From assembly GCF_052056295.1 (NCBI RefSeq), contig NZ_CP182493.1, positions 3,844,001-3,908,000 of the forward strand: a stretch of DNA of 64,000 nt, given 5' to 3'. A model generated the notes under the pieces. It did no database searches and was not told where the DNA came from. It worked only from the letters and a program-made list of their open reading frames with translations. Source of the DNA: Catenovulum sp052056295 (lineage in GTDB: Bacteria > Pseudomonadota > Gammaproteobacteria > Enterobacterales > Alteromonadaceae). The stretch's first letter is position 1, and each line of letters begins with the position of its first letter. Below are positions 24,794 through 34,149 of this stretch, in pieces. The translations under genes were made by a program, and so were the position numbers.

Positions 24794-26568
24794 TATTCAC
24801 CGATCTTTACTTCCCACACACTTACGCTACCAGAAATTTCATTACCAACAATTAATAGCGGCTTACCAGTTGGGCTGTTTGCTGCATCAACAAACTTCAT
24901 GCCTTCAGGTGCTAAGTCACCAGTAATGTCAGCTTTCTCAACTAATCCACGGTTGATAACGTAAGTTGAGTATTTAGCATCGTAAGGGTCGGTAATATCG
25001 TAAACAAAAATGCCACCCATACGTTCTAAACCGATAAATGCATAAGTTCTGCTACCAATTTTACCAATTGCTAATGCTTCCGGCTCTGGGCCTTTTGCAT
25101 CAGAGCGGGTATCACCTTCATTTTCGTCTTCGTTGTTGTTAAACGCAGCACCGTGCATTAACGAGGTGTACATTTCGAAATCATCACCTGAATCGAATAC
25201 TAAATTACCCATTTCATCAAAAATTGAGAATGAACGCGCACCGTATGCGTATAGTTTTTCGTATTTATTGTTTGCCGCGTTATAACCTAAAGCAGTTGTA
25301 ACCAATAAACGGCCAAAACCATCATTCCCGCCATTAGCATTAAAAGTTGCTTGTAAATTATCACTTAGTGGTGCGATATCATCTAAGTCTTTTATGCGAG
25401 ACTCTTCAAGGTAAGAGAAACAAATTTCTTCATCATCAAAAACATACAAACCATTTGGATGTTTTGTTTCACAGGCTTGTTTGTTTTCATCTTCTACGCT
25501 GCCGCCAGACAATGCATCGTCAATATATTCACGTGCATCACCTTCATTTGCGGTTACTACGTAACTTTTACCATCAACAGTGTACGCTGCGATTGTGTCT
25601 GGTTGGTACATGCCATATAGGTTTTCGTAGTTGTTCAGCTCAATGCCAGAATCTTTGTCTGAAACGTCAATTTTGTACATGTTCCAGTTTTTAAAACCTA
25701 AACCATAAATGGTTTTGATTTCAGTTTTAGCTAAGTCGATAACAGCAATAGCGTTGTTTTCTTGCATAGCAACAAAAGCAATTTTGTCGTCGCTGCTTAC
25801 CGCAACATACTCAGGCTCTAAGTCTTGGCTAACTGTGGCATTATTTGGATTAGCGAATTTAACACCTTGGCTGATTAACATATCTTTTTGAGTTTCGTAA
25901 GCGGCGAAACCTAAATCAAGTGCTGTGTCAGCAATAACGCCGTTAGCTATCATGATAATTGATACCGAGCCTTCAGGGTCTACGGAATAATCGCCAGAAG
26001 GTTCACCTTCGTTTGCAACTAATACTTGAGTACCTGCATTATTGAAAGTCACCATATCCGGTAAATAACCAACTTCTACTGCTTTAATGAAAGCAGGCGT
26101 TGCACCTGAGATATCATAAAATGCAATTTTGCCTTTAGTGCCAGTCGCGCCAGCCATAGCAACCGCTAATAACTCTTCACCATCGTGAATTGCGATACTG
26201 TTTGCATCACCCGCAACATCATCACTTACTTTTAAAGTGTACATAATGCTTAGGTTTTGATTGTTGATTACACCTTCGTCGTCAGCTGTTAAAGCGTCAG
26301 CGTCCGCACCATTTAAGTCAATAACTTCAACAGTCGCGTCATCACCAGAGCTATTTACTGCGTATATGTAGCCAGTTGATTTTTGGAAAGCAACAATTTC
26401 AGCTGCACCTTCAGGTGATTGGGCGTTTAAAACCACACGGCCTAACATATCCATTTGAACATGTTTGTCGCCTTTAGGCATATCTGAATCAGTGTCAGTG
26501 TTAATTTCTAAGCTACAGGCCGTTAACCCTGTAAGCATTGCAGCGCAAAGAAGAGATTTTTTAAACAT
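24793..26568 (-). CDS. Choice-of-anchor I family lipoprotein
   Basis: 591 residues. Lipobox GLTAC at about 14-18. A beta-propeller-like body is typical of the choice-of-anchor I / alkaline-phosphatase-associated surface proteins: GYLPDMVTFNNAGTQVLVAN, EGEPSGDYSVDPEGSVSII, KSYVVTANEGDAREYIDDAL, GPEPEALAIGKIGSRTYAFI, ending DLAPEGMKFV. These are acidic, probably Ca-binding, secreted or surface proteins, some linked to phosphate scavenging. Here the lipoprotein signal takes the place of a C-terminal sorting anchor. Monocistronic, with a hairpin repeat and terminator at the 3' end. Confidence 0.82.
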   Translation of the reverse strand: MFKKSLLCAAMLTGLTACSLEINTDTDSDMPKGDKHVQMDMLGRVVLNAQSPEGAAEIVAFQKSTGYIYAVNSSGDDATVEVIDLNGADADALTADDEGVINNQNLSIMYTLKVSDDVAGDANSIAIHDGEELLAVAMAGATGTKGKIAFYDISGATPAFIKAVEVGYLPDMVTFNNAGTQVLVANEGEPSGDYSVDPEGSVSIIMIANGVIADTALDLGFAAYETQKDMLISQGVKFANPNNATVSQDLEPEYVAVSSDDKIAFVAMQENNAIAVIDLAKTEIKTIYGLGFKNWNMYKIDVSDKDSGIELNNYENLYGMYQPDTIAAYTVDGKSYVVTANEGDAREYIDDALSGGSVEDENKQACETKHPNGLYVFDDEEICFSYLEESRIKDLDDIAPLSDNLQATFNANGGNDGFGRLLVTTALGYNAANNKYEKLYAYGARSFSIFDEMGNLVFDSGDDFEMYTSLMHGAAFNNNEDENEGDTRSDAKGPEPEALAIGKIGSRTYAFIGLERMGGIFVYDITDPYDAKYSTYVINRGLVEKADITGDLAPEGMKFVDAANSPTGKPLLIVGNEISGSVSVWEVKIGE

Positions 26569-26702
26569 TCTAATTGTACCATTGTTAGTCTATTTATGAT
26601 TGCGCAACACAATAAATGACCGGAGTGACAACTAGATTACGTCAATGTGACAGCTATATTAAGGCTATCTGACTACTCGTTTGTGGAAAGGAACGTGGCG
26701 CT

Positions 26703-27416
26703 TTAAATGCGCCACTTAAGTTTGTCTTCAAGATGACTTTGCACTTGCTGCATATCTTCTTGTTTCGGTGCTATATAAATAACATCTACACCTTGTAGTC
26801 TTGAGGCTTTGCCTTGCATTTTTTCATCGGCAATATGTTGCCAATCTAACTCAATGTCAGTTTTAGGCATAACAAATATATTTACCTGGCCTTGTTGACC
26901 GTCGATCACAAGGTGCAACGCGCGTATAGCCTGCATTTGGCAATAATTGGCTGAATAAATATGGCCGATAGAATCGGTTAACTCAGCACCATAACCTGCT
27001 AATTTGGCATTTACTTCTGTTAGTGGCACATCTAAATCTAATGATGCATGGTAGAGCGCATCATCATAAACGTGCTGCATAGCTAACTGATTAATATTGG
27101 TAAATTCAGGATTTTGGCTCATTTGACTAAAACCAATACCAATAGCAAATGCAACAGACGCAGCAGTTGCCATGTACCAAGTCATTTTGCGTTTTTGTTC
27201 ACTTTTGTGCTCATCAAGTGACTGGCGCAAGATAATTCGGCTGGCCAAATCGTCAGGCACGTCAACCTTCATGCAACGCTCAAGTTTGCTTTCAAGGTTT
27301 TGCATTTCATCTACAAAACGCTTTTTACTTGCATCAGCTTGCGCTGCTTGTTTAATTTCATCATCCAAATGTTTTGGATCTGCAAATACCTTGCGTCTGA
27401 ATTCTAAATCATCCAT
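26703..27416 (-). CDS. DUF3379 protein, probable anti-sigma factor
   Basis: 237 residues: a cytoplasmic N-terminal part (about 1-80) rich in charged helices (MDDLEFRRKVFADPKHLDDE, ASRIILRQSLDEHKSEQKRK), one TM (about 85-103, MATAASVAFAIGIGFSQMS) and a periplasmic part. This is the DUF3379 layout, found directly after ECF-like sigma genes. Position (8-bp overlap, ATGGATGA, with the sigma gene) and topology fit a membrane anti-sigma factor. No zinc-binding HxxxCxxC is seen, so it is not a ZAS-type anti-sigma. AGAGG precedes the ATG. Confidence 0.8.
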   Translation of the reverse strand: MDDLEFRRKVFADPKHLDDEIKQAAQADASKKRFVDEMQNLESKLERCMKVDVPDDLASRIILRQSLDEHKSEQKRKMTWYMATAASVAFAIGIGFSQMSQNPEFTNINQLAMQHVYDDALYHASLDLDVPLTEVNAKLAGYGAELTDSIGHIYSANYCQMQAIRALHLVIDGQQGQVNIFVMPKTDIELDWQHIADEKMQGKASRLQGVDVIYIAPKQEDMQQVQSHLEDKLKWRI

Positions 27417-27972
27417 TCGCGGACCTCTCTAACGTTGAGTTGTTATCCAACGCTTCTTTCAACATATTTCTCGCTCGGAACAGCCTTGTCATTACAGTGT
27501 TTTTGTTTAAATCCAATAAACCTGCAATTTCATCGCCACTAAAACCAGCAACAACCTGCAACACAAGCGGCTCTCTATATTCCAGTGGTAATTTATTAAT
27601 TTGCCGATTCAACCAATATTGTTCTGTGTCGTCTTCAATATCGGTTGATTTATCTAAGATGTTTGGTTCGTCGTATTCGCTCATATCAAATTGTTTACGC
27701 TCGAATCGACGGGCATTTTCACGGCGTAATATGGTAATTAACCAAGACTTAGCCGCTTTTGCATCTACCAAACTATCTAAGCTTTTCCACGCGCGCAAAA
27801 AAGTTTCTTGCACTACGTCTTCGGCTATATGCTGGTCTTGTATCAGCCAATACGCATAGCGGTACAAATCTTTATGATATGCACTGACCAAAGCTTCGTA
27901 TTGGCGCTGTTTTTCTCTCATGTCAGATAAGACCGACACTTTGTCCGATTTATTTCGAGAAAATAATTTCAT
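27409..27972 (-). CDS. ECF-type sigma-70 family sigma factor
   Basis: 187 residues. Region 2 is LYRYAYWLIQDQHIAEDVVQ then ETFLRAWKSLDSLV; region 4 is LPLEYREPLVLQVVAGFSGD, EIAGLLDLNKNTVMTRLFRA, RNMLKEAL. There is no region 1 or 3, so it belongs to the ECF group. It lies 9 bp after BatD and overlaps the DUF3379 gene, which is its likely antagonist. Co-transcription with the MoxR/Bat genes suggests it responds to, or controls, the same envelope or oxidative stress. Confidence 0.9.
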   Translation of the reverse strand: MKLFSRNKSDKVSVLSDMREKQRQYEALVSAYHKDLYRYAYWLIQDQHIAEDVVQETFLRAWKSLDSLVDAKAAKSWLITILRRENARRFERKQFDMSEYDEPNILDKSTDIEDDTEQYWLNRQINKLPLEYREPLVLQVVAGFSGDEIAGLLDLNKNTVMTRLFRARNMLKEALDNNSTLERSANG

Positions 27973-27981
27973 TTTTTTCCG

Positions 27982-29700
27982 CTAAGGATTTAATTTATTC
28001 AACTGCGGTTGTTGCTTAACTAAATATTGATTACGAACTTTAGTTAACGCATGTTTAAGTTGATCACTGCTCCAACTACTTGGTTGTTTACTATAGCGGC
28101 TTGCCTCCATTGCTGCCAACTGCTCAGCGACAGTTTTATCCGCTATTTTGTTAACCAGCTTAGCCAACACTAAATTATGTTCGGTTTGTAACAGTAGGTT
28201 CAACCATACTTGTAGCTTGCTGCGAATGTCGCTGGCATCATTATTTTTGAGTGATTTTAGTAGTTGTTGCCAAGCGAGTTTTTCATCACGGCCATTATTG
28301 TTTTCAATTGATGTTTTTGCTGGTGCTGATTTTTTCTTAGCCAACCATATCCAAAGGGTTAGTAACCAACTGACAATAGTTAATGCAATTAAGCCTAAAA
28401 CATAAATATTCGACCAAATAGATTGGTTGTTATTCGTTGGGGTAGGCGTTGTAGTTGTACTAGCATCCGTTTTGTCGTCCTCAGCAACATCAATACATTC
28501 AATTGCTTCGGTGTTATGGCCAGCAACTGGTGTAACAACCTGTTGATTGGGATTCGCAACCACTTTAATTTTTTGCTCTGCGACTGTGGTGGTTTCCATT
28601 TTTTCACGCGTGGTATTCCACCAAGTCAGCTTAATTTCAGGCAGAATAAACTCACCTGTTTTGCTCGGCACTATGGCAGCAGTTTCAATGCGTTGGGCAA
28701 TCACTTGGTTATTACGCGCACTGGTATGGGTTTGCGCTTGATCAGGATACACTTTAAAGCTGCTTGGGTATTCAACTTGTAACTCTGGTAATTGCTCGGC
28801 GCTGACATTCAATGCAGATAAGGTAATGGTGCGGGTGATTGGCTCACCAACTGGATATTCTTGTTGTGGTGGCGATATTTCATCATTGAGCATAACCAAT
28901 TCAGATGGTAACCAGTGGCCTGCATAATTATCAGGAATAGGTTTTACATCCAAAGTTAACGATGGGCCTGTACGGGTAATAGTTTTGGTTTGATTAAAGA
29001 AAAACTGACTGCGTCTACCATCAACTACTTCACCCTGAAATAACGGGCCGTCAATGACAAATTCGCCGCTGCGTTGAGGTGTAATCAAATAAGTACGTTC
29101 AATAACACGATAACGGCGGCCATTCACTAGCGTTTCGTTTTCTTTATCTTTACCTTGCTGCTCAACTAATGCGCCAGCAATTTCTGGTTGAGTTAATGAG
29201 CCACTATTGAGGTTAACACCAATAAATAACTTAGCTGTATAACTAACTTGTTGTTGCAGCCAGACAGACTCAGCTGAAAGCTCTGCTTCAATATAAATAT
29301 CTTGATCTTGTGCTGCAGTTTGTTGTGCATTTTTGCCAACCACTTGCAGTTTTATGGGGGTTGAACTTGCACCTTTATAGCTAAATGCTGGAATGGTAAA
29401 AGTGCCCGCAGCTTTAGGAATTAACCTAGTGGTAAAACGCGTTTCGCGGGTGGTATCAAAATTCACCATGCGAGTTTGTTGGCTAACCGATGTGCCTAAA
29501 ACTCTAAAATTATTTTCTAACACTTTAAAATTGAATATTGAACTGTCGACTTTATCATCTACAGTAACTATTAAATCGATAGATTCGTTAATAACCGATG
29601 GGTTTTGACTAACGCTTGCAACCACTTCTAAAGCATAAGCTTTTGCTAAAGTGATTAAACTTAAACTAATTAACAAGCATATTTTTTTAATTGTTACCAA
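27982..29700 (-). CDS. batD: BatD-family (oxygen tolerance) membrane protein
   Basis: 572 residues. The start is TTG 29700, with AGGAG about 10 bp upstream, inside the end of batB/C; no ATG precedes the signal peptide (ending AYA). The exported part holds repeated beta-sandwich domains (VSQNPSVINESIDLIVTVDD, IEAELSAESVWLQQQVSYTA, YPVGEPITRTITLSALNV) as in BatD. One TM lies near 436-457 (YVLGLIALTIVSWLLTLWIW), followed by a cytoplasmic helical tail. Bat proteins were named for Bacteroides aerotolerance; with MoxR they are thought to assemble or protect envelope complexes. Overlaps batB/C by 7 bp. Confidence 0.88.
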   Translation of the reverse strand: MVTIKKICLLISLSLITLAKAYALEVVASVSQNPSVINESIDLIVTVDDKVDSSIFNFKVLENNFRVLGTSVSQQTRMVNFDTTRETRFTTRLIPKAAGTFTIPAFSYKGASSTPIKLQVVGKNAQQTAAQDQDIYIEAELSAESVWLQQQVSYTAKLFIGVNLNSGSLTQPEIAGALVEQQGKDKENETLVNGRRYRVIERTYLITPQRSGEFVIDGPLFQGEVVDGRRSQFFFNQTKTITRTGPSLTLDVKPIPDNYAGHWLPSELVMLNDEISPPQQEYPVGEPITRTITLSALNVSAEQLPELQVEYPSSFKVYPDQAQTHTSARNNQVIAQRIETAAIVPSKTGEFILPEIKLTWWNTTREKMETTTVAEQKIKVVANPNQQVVTPVAGHNTEAIECIDVAEDDKTDASTTTTPTPTNNNQSIWSNIYVLGLIALTIVSWLLTLWIWLAKKKSAPAKTSIENNNGRDEKLAWQQLLKSLKNNDASDIRSKLQVWLNLLLQTEHNLVLAKLVNKIADKTVAEQLAAMEASRYSKQPSSWSSDQLKHALTKVRNQYLVKQQPQLNKLNP

Positions 29701-31661
29701 GGCTGTGTTACTCCTGTTGGTGCTTGAGAACGACGACGTTGTTGATATTCAAGTTGCATTTTTCGGCGCAGTAAATAAGAGGGATCATCATCCACCTTAT
29801 TTAATAATTTACGCATAATTTGTTGCTGCTCTTGCTCAGCTCTTTGCTCTTCAGTCATTGGCTGCATAACTTGCTGCTCGCCATTTTCATCTGACTCTTC
29901 ACCATTTTGTTGAGCGTTTTCGAGCATTTTTTGCAACTGCTCTTGTTTATTTTTTTCAGCTTGGGTTTGTTGATCTTGCTGTTGCTGACCATCTTGCTGT
30001 TGCTGACCATCTTGCTGTTGCTGACCGTCTTGCTGCTGGCCGTCTTGCTGTTGTTGGCCATCTTGCTGTTGTTGACCGTCTTGCTGTTGTTGACCGTCTT
30101 GCTGTTGTTGACCGTCTTGCTGTTGTTGACCGTCTTGCTGTTGTTGACCGTCTTGCTGTTGCTGGCCGTCTTGCTGTTGTTGACCATCTTGATTCTGCTG
30201 ACCATCTTGATTTTGCTGGCCATCTTGCTGTTGCTGACCATCTTGCTGTTGCTGATCATCTTGATTCTGCTGACCATCTTGATTTTGTTGCTGCTGTTGT
30301 TGATTTTTCAACTGCTCTGCAAGTACTTTATTCTTTTGCGCTTTTTCAAAATCAGCTTGGCGTTTTAACGCTTTATCGTAAGCTTCAATCGCTTCGTCTA
30401 ATTTACCCAACTGCGCCAAAGCATTACCTTTATTGTAAAAAGCATCTGCTGTATCAAGTTTAGAAAACTGTTCAACTGCGCCTTCTAAATCACCTTGTTT
30501 AAATAAAGCTGAACCTTTAATGGCAGGATCAGATGCTAGCGCACCCGCATCTTGATAGTTTTCCTGCTGCAATGCAGTTAAAGCTTGTTGATTGTCATTT
30601 TTAAAAAATGAATCAAAAACACCAGCATAACTGTCGTTGCTATAACCCATAGATAAAAACAGCAGCGGGATCACAAACAAACTTTGCTGACGCGCAAACC
30701 ATAAAAACAACGGCAGGGCGAGAACAGATAAAACTGCACCAAAATCAAACCAAGCGTCACCGGTAATTTCAGTTTGTTGCTGTTTAGCATTACGGTTTTG
30801 TTTTTCTAGGCTATTAGTTACATATTTAATATCACGATCGTTGGTTGTTAATCTGTGATAATGGCCAGCAACCGAGCTTGCAAGGGTTGAAAGTTCCGAC
30901 TCATTTAATTTAGGAATAACAATGCTGCCAGAGCTATCTTTTAATAACTCGCCCGATTGCAACTTTATTGGTGCGCCTTGTGGTGTACCAACACCAAAAA
31001 CAACTAAGGTGTAATCAGTATTTTTTAAATAACTGCCAACATCTTTAAACTCAAGCTCACTGACATGGTCGGTAAACCAATAAATTTCGCCTTTAACATG
31101 GCCAGCATTTTTTAATAACTCAATTGCTTCTAAAATACCTAAACCTGCGTCGCTGCCCATAACCGGCATAATTTCTGGCTGTAAACTTGGTAATAGTGCA
31201 ACAACGTTTTTGCTGTCTGGCGTAAGTGGGCTAATGGTAAAAGCATCACCCGCATAAGCAACTAAACCTAATTCGCCTTCGGTAATTTGTCGGGCTAGAT
31301 CAATTGCTTTAAAACGCGCTTGAGTGAGCCGGTCAGGTTTTAAATCTTCCGAGCGCATCGACATAGATAAGTCGAATAAAATCACTCTGCCAATATCGGC
31401 ACTAAATACAGGTTGAGGGCGTTTTTCCCAAGCAGGGCCAGCTAGCGCGACAATAATAACAGTCCACAACAATACTAAACTGTACAAAGGAAACTGTTTA
31501 ACTTTGCTGCTGTTTGACAGCAATTTAGTTGCCAAGTGGGGTGGAATAAACTTGTGCCAGCTTGACTGAATAAGCTGGTGTTTTTTCATATACCAAGCCA
31601 ATACAATGCAAGGCAATAGGGCGATTAACCACTCAGGGCGTAAAAAATGAAAGTCACTCAT
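29694..31661 (-). CDS. BatB-BatC fusion: VWA plus TPR protein with Q/D/G repeats
   Basis: 655 residues. N-terminal TMs (about 10-22 and 58-75) precede a von Willebrand A domain with the metal site DLSMS (about 97-101) and SPLTPDSKNVVALL. A TM lies near 310-340. TPRs follow (DAFYNKGNALAQLGKLDEAI, EAYDKALKRQADFEKAQKNK). The long hydrophilic tail (about 455-570) is made of QQQQDG repeats, and the C-terminus is charged. In other species BatB (VWA) and BatC (TPR) are separate; here they are fused. The ATG overlaps the batA stop by one base. It should sit in the inner membrane with BatA, facing the periplasm. Confidence 0.85.
   Translation of the reverse strand: MSDFHFLRPEWLIALLPCIVLAWYMKKHQLIQSSWHKFIPPHLATKLLSNSSKVKQFPLYSLVLLWTVIIVALAGPAWEKRPQPVFSADIGRVILFDLSMSMRSEDLKPDRLTQARFKAIDLARQITEGELGLVAYAGDAFTISPLTPDSKNVVALLPSLQPEIMPVMGSDAGLGILEAIELLKNAGHVKGEIYWFTDHVSELEFKDVGSYLKNTDYTLVVFGVGTPQGAPIKLQSGELLKDSSGSIVIPKLNESELSTLASSVAGHYHRLTTNDRDIKYVTNSLEKQNRNAKQQQTEITGDAWFDFGAVLSVLALPLFLWFARQQSLFVIPLLFLSMGYSNDSYAGVFDSFFKNDNQQALTALQQENYQDAGALASDPAIKGSALFKQGDLEGAVEQFSKLDTADAFYNKGNALAQLGKLDEAIEAYDKALKRQADFEKAQKNKVLAEQLKNQQQQQQNQDGQQNQDDQQQQDGQQQQDGQQNQDGQQNQDGQQQQDGQQQQDGQQQQDGQQQQDGQQQQDGQQQQDGQQQQDGQQQQDGQQQDGQQQQDGQQQQDGQQQQDQQTQAEKNKQEQLQKMLENAQQNGEESDENGEQQVMQPMTEEQRAEQEQQQIMRKLLNKVDDDPSYLLRRKMQLEYQQRRRSQAPTGVTQPW
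29964..30306. repeat. Intragenic 18-bp minisatellite encoding QQQQDG
   Basis: About 18 tandem units, read on the minus strand as Gln-rich hexapeptides (mostly QQQQDG, some QQNQDG, one QQQDG). On the plus strand the unit is CTTGCTGTTGTTGACCGT with small variants (GACCATCTTGATTCTG). All length changes are multiples of 3, so the frame is kept. A block of eight near-identical units in the middle indicates recent expansion by slippage or unequal crossing over; copy number probably varies between strains. Confidence 0.95.
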
Positions 31662-32695
31662 TATTTAGCTCCTTGTGCTTTAGCACTCAATTTATCGCTA
31701 AGCTGCATTTTAAACTGTAACAACATAGGCGTTAGTGCCAGCAATAAAGTTAAAATAAAGCCGAGCGACAAAGGCCAATAGAACAAACTGGTTTGTGGCC
31801 TTAGCTGAATTGCTTCTTCACTAATAGGCTCTAATTTATCTAACTCAGCGTAAATTTTACTTAGTTCACCTGCATCACGCGCACGGAAATATAAACCACC
31901 AGTTTCTTTAGCAATATTGCTTAAGGTTTTTTCATCTAAATCTGCAGACGGGTTATGTTTTTGATAACCAAAAAAGCCTTTAACCAACATCTCGTCTGCA
32001 CCAACGCCTATGGTATAAATTTTTATACCCTCGCTTTTAGCAAGTTGCAGTGCTTCTTTTGGTTGTAAGTTGCCGGAGGTGTTTTGCCCATCAGTCAATA
32101 AAATTAGAATTTTATTGCTGTTGTCTTTGGCGGCAAAACGTTTAGCTGCTAAACCCATAGCATCACCAATAGCGGTTTTATCACCCACTAAACCAATAAC
32201 ACTTTCATCCAACATTTGTGCAACTGTATTTAAGTCGCGAGTCAGCGGAGTTTGTAAATAGGCCGTGTCAGCAAATAAAATAAGCCCGAGGCGATCGCCC
32301 AAACGGCGCTGAATAAAGTCTTTTAACACAAACTTAGTCATATCTAAGCGATTAACTTTTTGTCCGTTAATCACCATGTCGTCCATTTCCATAGAGCCTG
32401 ATAAATCGACCGCTAACATAATGTCGCGACCTTCGGCTGGCAATGTAATCGGCTTGCCAACCCACATTGGTTGACTGGCTGACGCCAATAAACTTAACCA
32501 AATAAGCCAAGCGGCTAAAGTTTTGCCAATAGATTTTTTCGACTCAGCCGTTTGCTGCTGAGTTAAACTATGCTTCGACAGAAATGGTGCTTTTAACCGC
32601 GCACCTTCAAGCTGGGTTTTATTGGTCACAAACTTGGTTACTAACCAAGGTAAGGGAAGGAGTAAAAATATCCACGGCCACTCAACTTCAAACAT
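31661..32695 (-). CDS. batA: BatA-family VWA membrane protein
   Basis: 344 residues from ATG 32695 (MFEVEWPWIFLLLPLPWLV), chosen over the in-frame ATG 32707 because GGAG lies 7 bp upstream and the family begins this way. Two N-terminal TMs, a von Willebrand A domain with the metal site DLSGSMEMDD, the Thr of PLTRDLNTV and TDGQNTSG, and a C-terminal TM (about 305-327). BatA-type proteins bind partners through the MIDAS metal and work with the MoxR ATPase. Overlaps DUF4381 by 8 bp and batB/C by one base. Confidence 0.92.
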   Translation of the reverse strand: MFEVEWPWIFLLLPLPWLVTKFVTNKTQLEGARLKAPFLSKHSLTQQQTAESKKSIGKTLAAWLIWLSLLASASQPMWVGKPITLPAEGRDIMLAVDLSGSMEMDDMVINGQKVNRLDMTKFVLKDFIQRRLGDRLGLILFADTAYLQTPLTRDLNTVAQMLDESVIGLVGDKTAIGDAMGLAAKRFAAKDNSNKILILLTDGQNTSGNLQPKEALQLAKSEGIKIYTIGVGADEMLVKGFFGYQKHNPSADLDEKTLSNIAKETGGLYFRARDAGELSKIYAELDKLEPISEEAIQLRPQTSLFYWPLSLGFILTLLLALTPMLLQFKMQLSDKLSAKAQGAK

Positions 32696-33185
32696 CTTGG
32701 GCTCCATTTTTACGACTGATTTGTTTAACTAATTTAACCACAGTAGCTAATTGCTCGGCTGAAAGTGCTTGGCTGTGAGCTTCGGCCGTATATTGCTGAC
32801 TGTACAAAGCACTTAATAAATTAAGCTCAGCTTGTTGCCATTTTTTCGCAGACTTATCTGTGTGCTTAACGACTGTATTCAACCAAAATTCGTGCATTTG
32901 GCTAGCCGATAAACTCGCAACACTCGTACGACCGTAATAATGCATTGCCAGTTGTTTTAGCAACACGGCTGCTTGTTTAGCAGATAAACTCGGCTTAAGC
33001 TGTTTGATAATCTGCTTTTTAAATGCATTAAATTTTTTGTGTTGGTAGATATAACGGCCAAGGGCAATTACAAGCACCAAGGCTAGAATAATAACTAACC
33101 ACCAACCCCAAGCGAGCGGCCACCAACTTGTTTCTGCTGGTACTTGCACATCTTTAAATGCTTCCATTAAATCGTTCGGATTCAT
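32688..33185 (-). CDS. DUF4381 membrane protein
   Basis: 165 residues: an N-terminal short segment (VPAETSWWPLAWGWWLVIIL) with one TM (about 24-46), then a basic helical cytoplasmic part (YIYQHKKFNAFKKQIIKQLK, LLKQLAMHYYGRTSVASLSA). This is the DUF4381 pattern, regularly found between DUF58 and BatA genes. The start overlaps the DUF58 stop (ATGA-type, 4 bp). Probably a small structural part of the MoxR/Bat complex; no enzymatic motif. Confidence 0.85.
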   Translation of the reverse strand: MNPNDLMEAFKDVQVPAETSWWPLAWGWWLVIILALVLVIALGRYIYQHKKFNAFKKQIIKQLKPSLSAKQAAVLLKQLAMHYYGRTSVASLSASQMHEFWLNTVVKHTDKSAKKWQQAELNLLSALYSQQYTAEAHSQALSAEQLATVVKLVKQISRKNGAQDV

Positions 33186-34141
33186 CTAAGTTGTACCTCT
33201 AACGGTTCGCCCGCACTAACATTAATTGCAGTGCAGCGGCAGCGTCTTAACCAAGTGTCTTGCTGTTCAATCATTTGTTGATATTCAGTTTGGTAACTCT
33301 GTGCAATTTTTTTATCGCCTAAAGTCACTACACCTTGTTCACCATTGTATTCAACGGGCAAATTCATGCGCCCAGCAAATTTTGGTAAAGCTTGCTCCAT
33401 AGGATCAAAAATTCGATAAGCCATTAACTCACAATGTTGCGATAACAAAGTTAAGTGTTTAGCCGCAACTTCATTCAGGTTATGAAAATCGCTGATGATA
33501 ATCACTAAGCTACCTGGGCGGGCTAAGCGGCGCAGGCGCATACAAGTTTGGGTGAAATGATTGTCTGATTTAGCACTGATGTTTGCGGTTTGCTCGTCAG
33601 TCTGCTCACTGATTTGTTTGGTCATTTGTTGTAAATGATGCAAATAGTGTAAAACCGCAGGTGTACGTGCTTTTGGTTTTTGTTCGCTATGTTGCTGTTC
33701 GTTAAAAACAATACCACCTAAACGATCGCCCATACGGTTAACCGACCAAGCCATAAGTGATGCTAAATGACTAGCTTGTACCGACTTAAACATAAGTTGA
33801 CTGCCAAACTGCATAGACTCAGATAAATCAGTAACAATAAACACAGGGCGTTCGCGCTCTTCGCGGAACAATTTGGTATGGGTAACATTGGTACGCGCAG
33901 TAACACGCCAATCTATCATACGAATATCATCACCCGGCTGATAATGGCGAACTTCGTCAAACTCCATACCTCGGCCTTTATGCGCCGAAACATATTGACC
34001 AGCAAGGCGCGCTTGCAAACCATGTTTAGGTGACAAGTCGAGCAAACCCGTTTTGCTGCGATAATGCAGCAACTCAGGCATAGCAACTTTTAATCCATCG
34101 GCTGAAATAGATTGCAGCCAATCTAAATGTTTAGCTGACAT
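33182..34141 (-). CDS. DUF58 protein (VWA-like, MoxR partner)
   Basis: 319 residues. Hallmarks of DUF58: GRGMEFDEVRHYQPGDDIRM directly followed by IDWRVTARTNVTHTKLFREE, then a degenerate VWA-like fold with DLSESMQFG and SLVIIISDFHNL. The family pairs with MoxR AAA ATPases; its exact role is unknown. It lies 8 bp after moxR and overlaps DUF4381. Cytoplasmic: no TM is seen, unlike some longer DUF58 proteins. Confidence 0.92.
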   Translation of the reverse strand: MSAKHLDWLQSISADGLKVAMPELLHYRSKTGLLDLSPKHGLQARLAGQYVSAHKGRGMEFDEVRHYQPGDDIRMIDWRVTARTNVTHTKLFREERERPVFIVTDLSESMQFGSQLMFKSVQASHLASLMAWSVNRMGDRLGGIVFNEQQHSEQKPKARTPAVLHYLHHLQQMTKQISEQTDEQTANISAKSDNHFTQTCMRLRRLARPGSLVIIISDFHNLNEVAAKHLTLLSQHCELMAYRIFDPMEQALPKFAGRMNLPVEYNGEQGVVTLGDKKIAQSYQTEYQQMIEQQDTWLRRCRCTAINVSAGEPLEVQLR

Positions 34142-34149
34142 AAGGCGAA

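Noticed and set aside
29964..30306. Regular 18-bp repeats resembling a small CRISPR array
   Set aside because: No spacers: the units are contiguous, in frame and encode QQQQDG inside batB/C.
29907..30368. Long Leu-rich open frame on the plus strand
   Set aside because: It is the complement of the CAA/CAG repeat of batB/C; no ribosome site and extreme composition.
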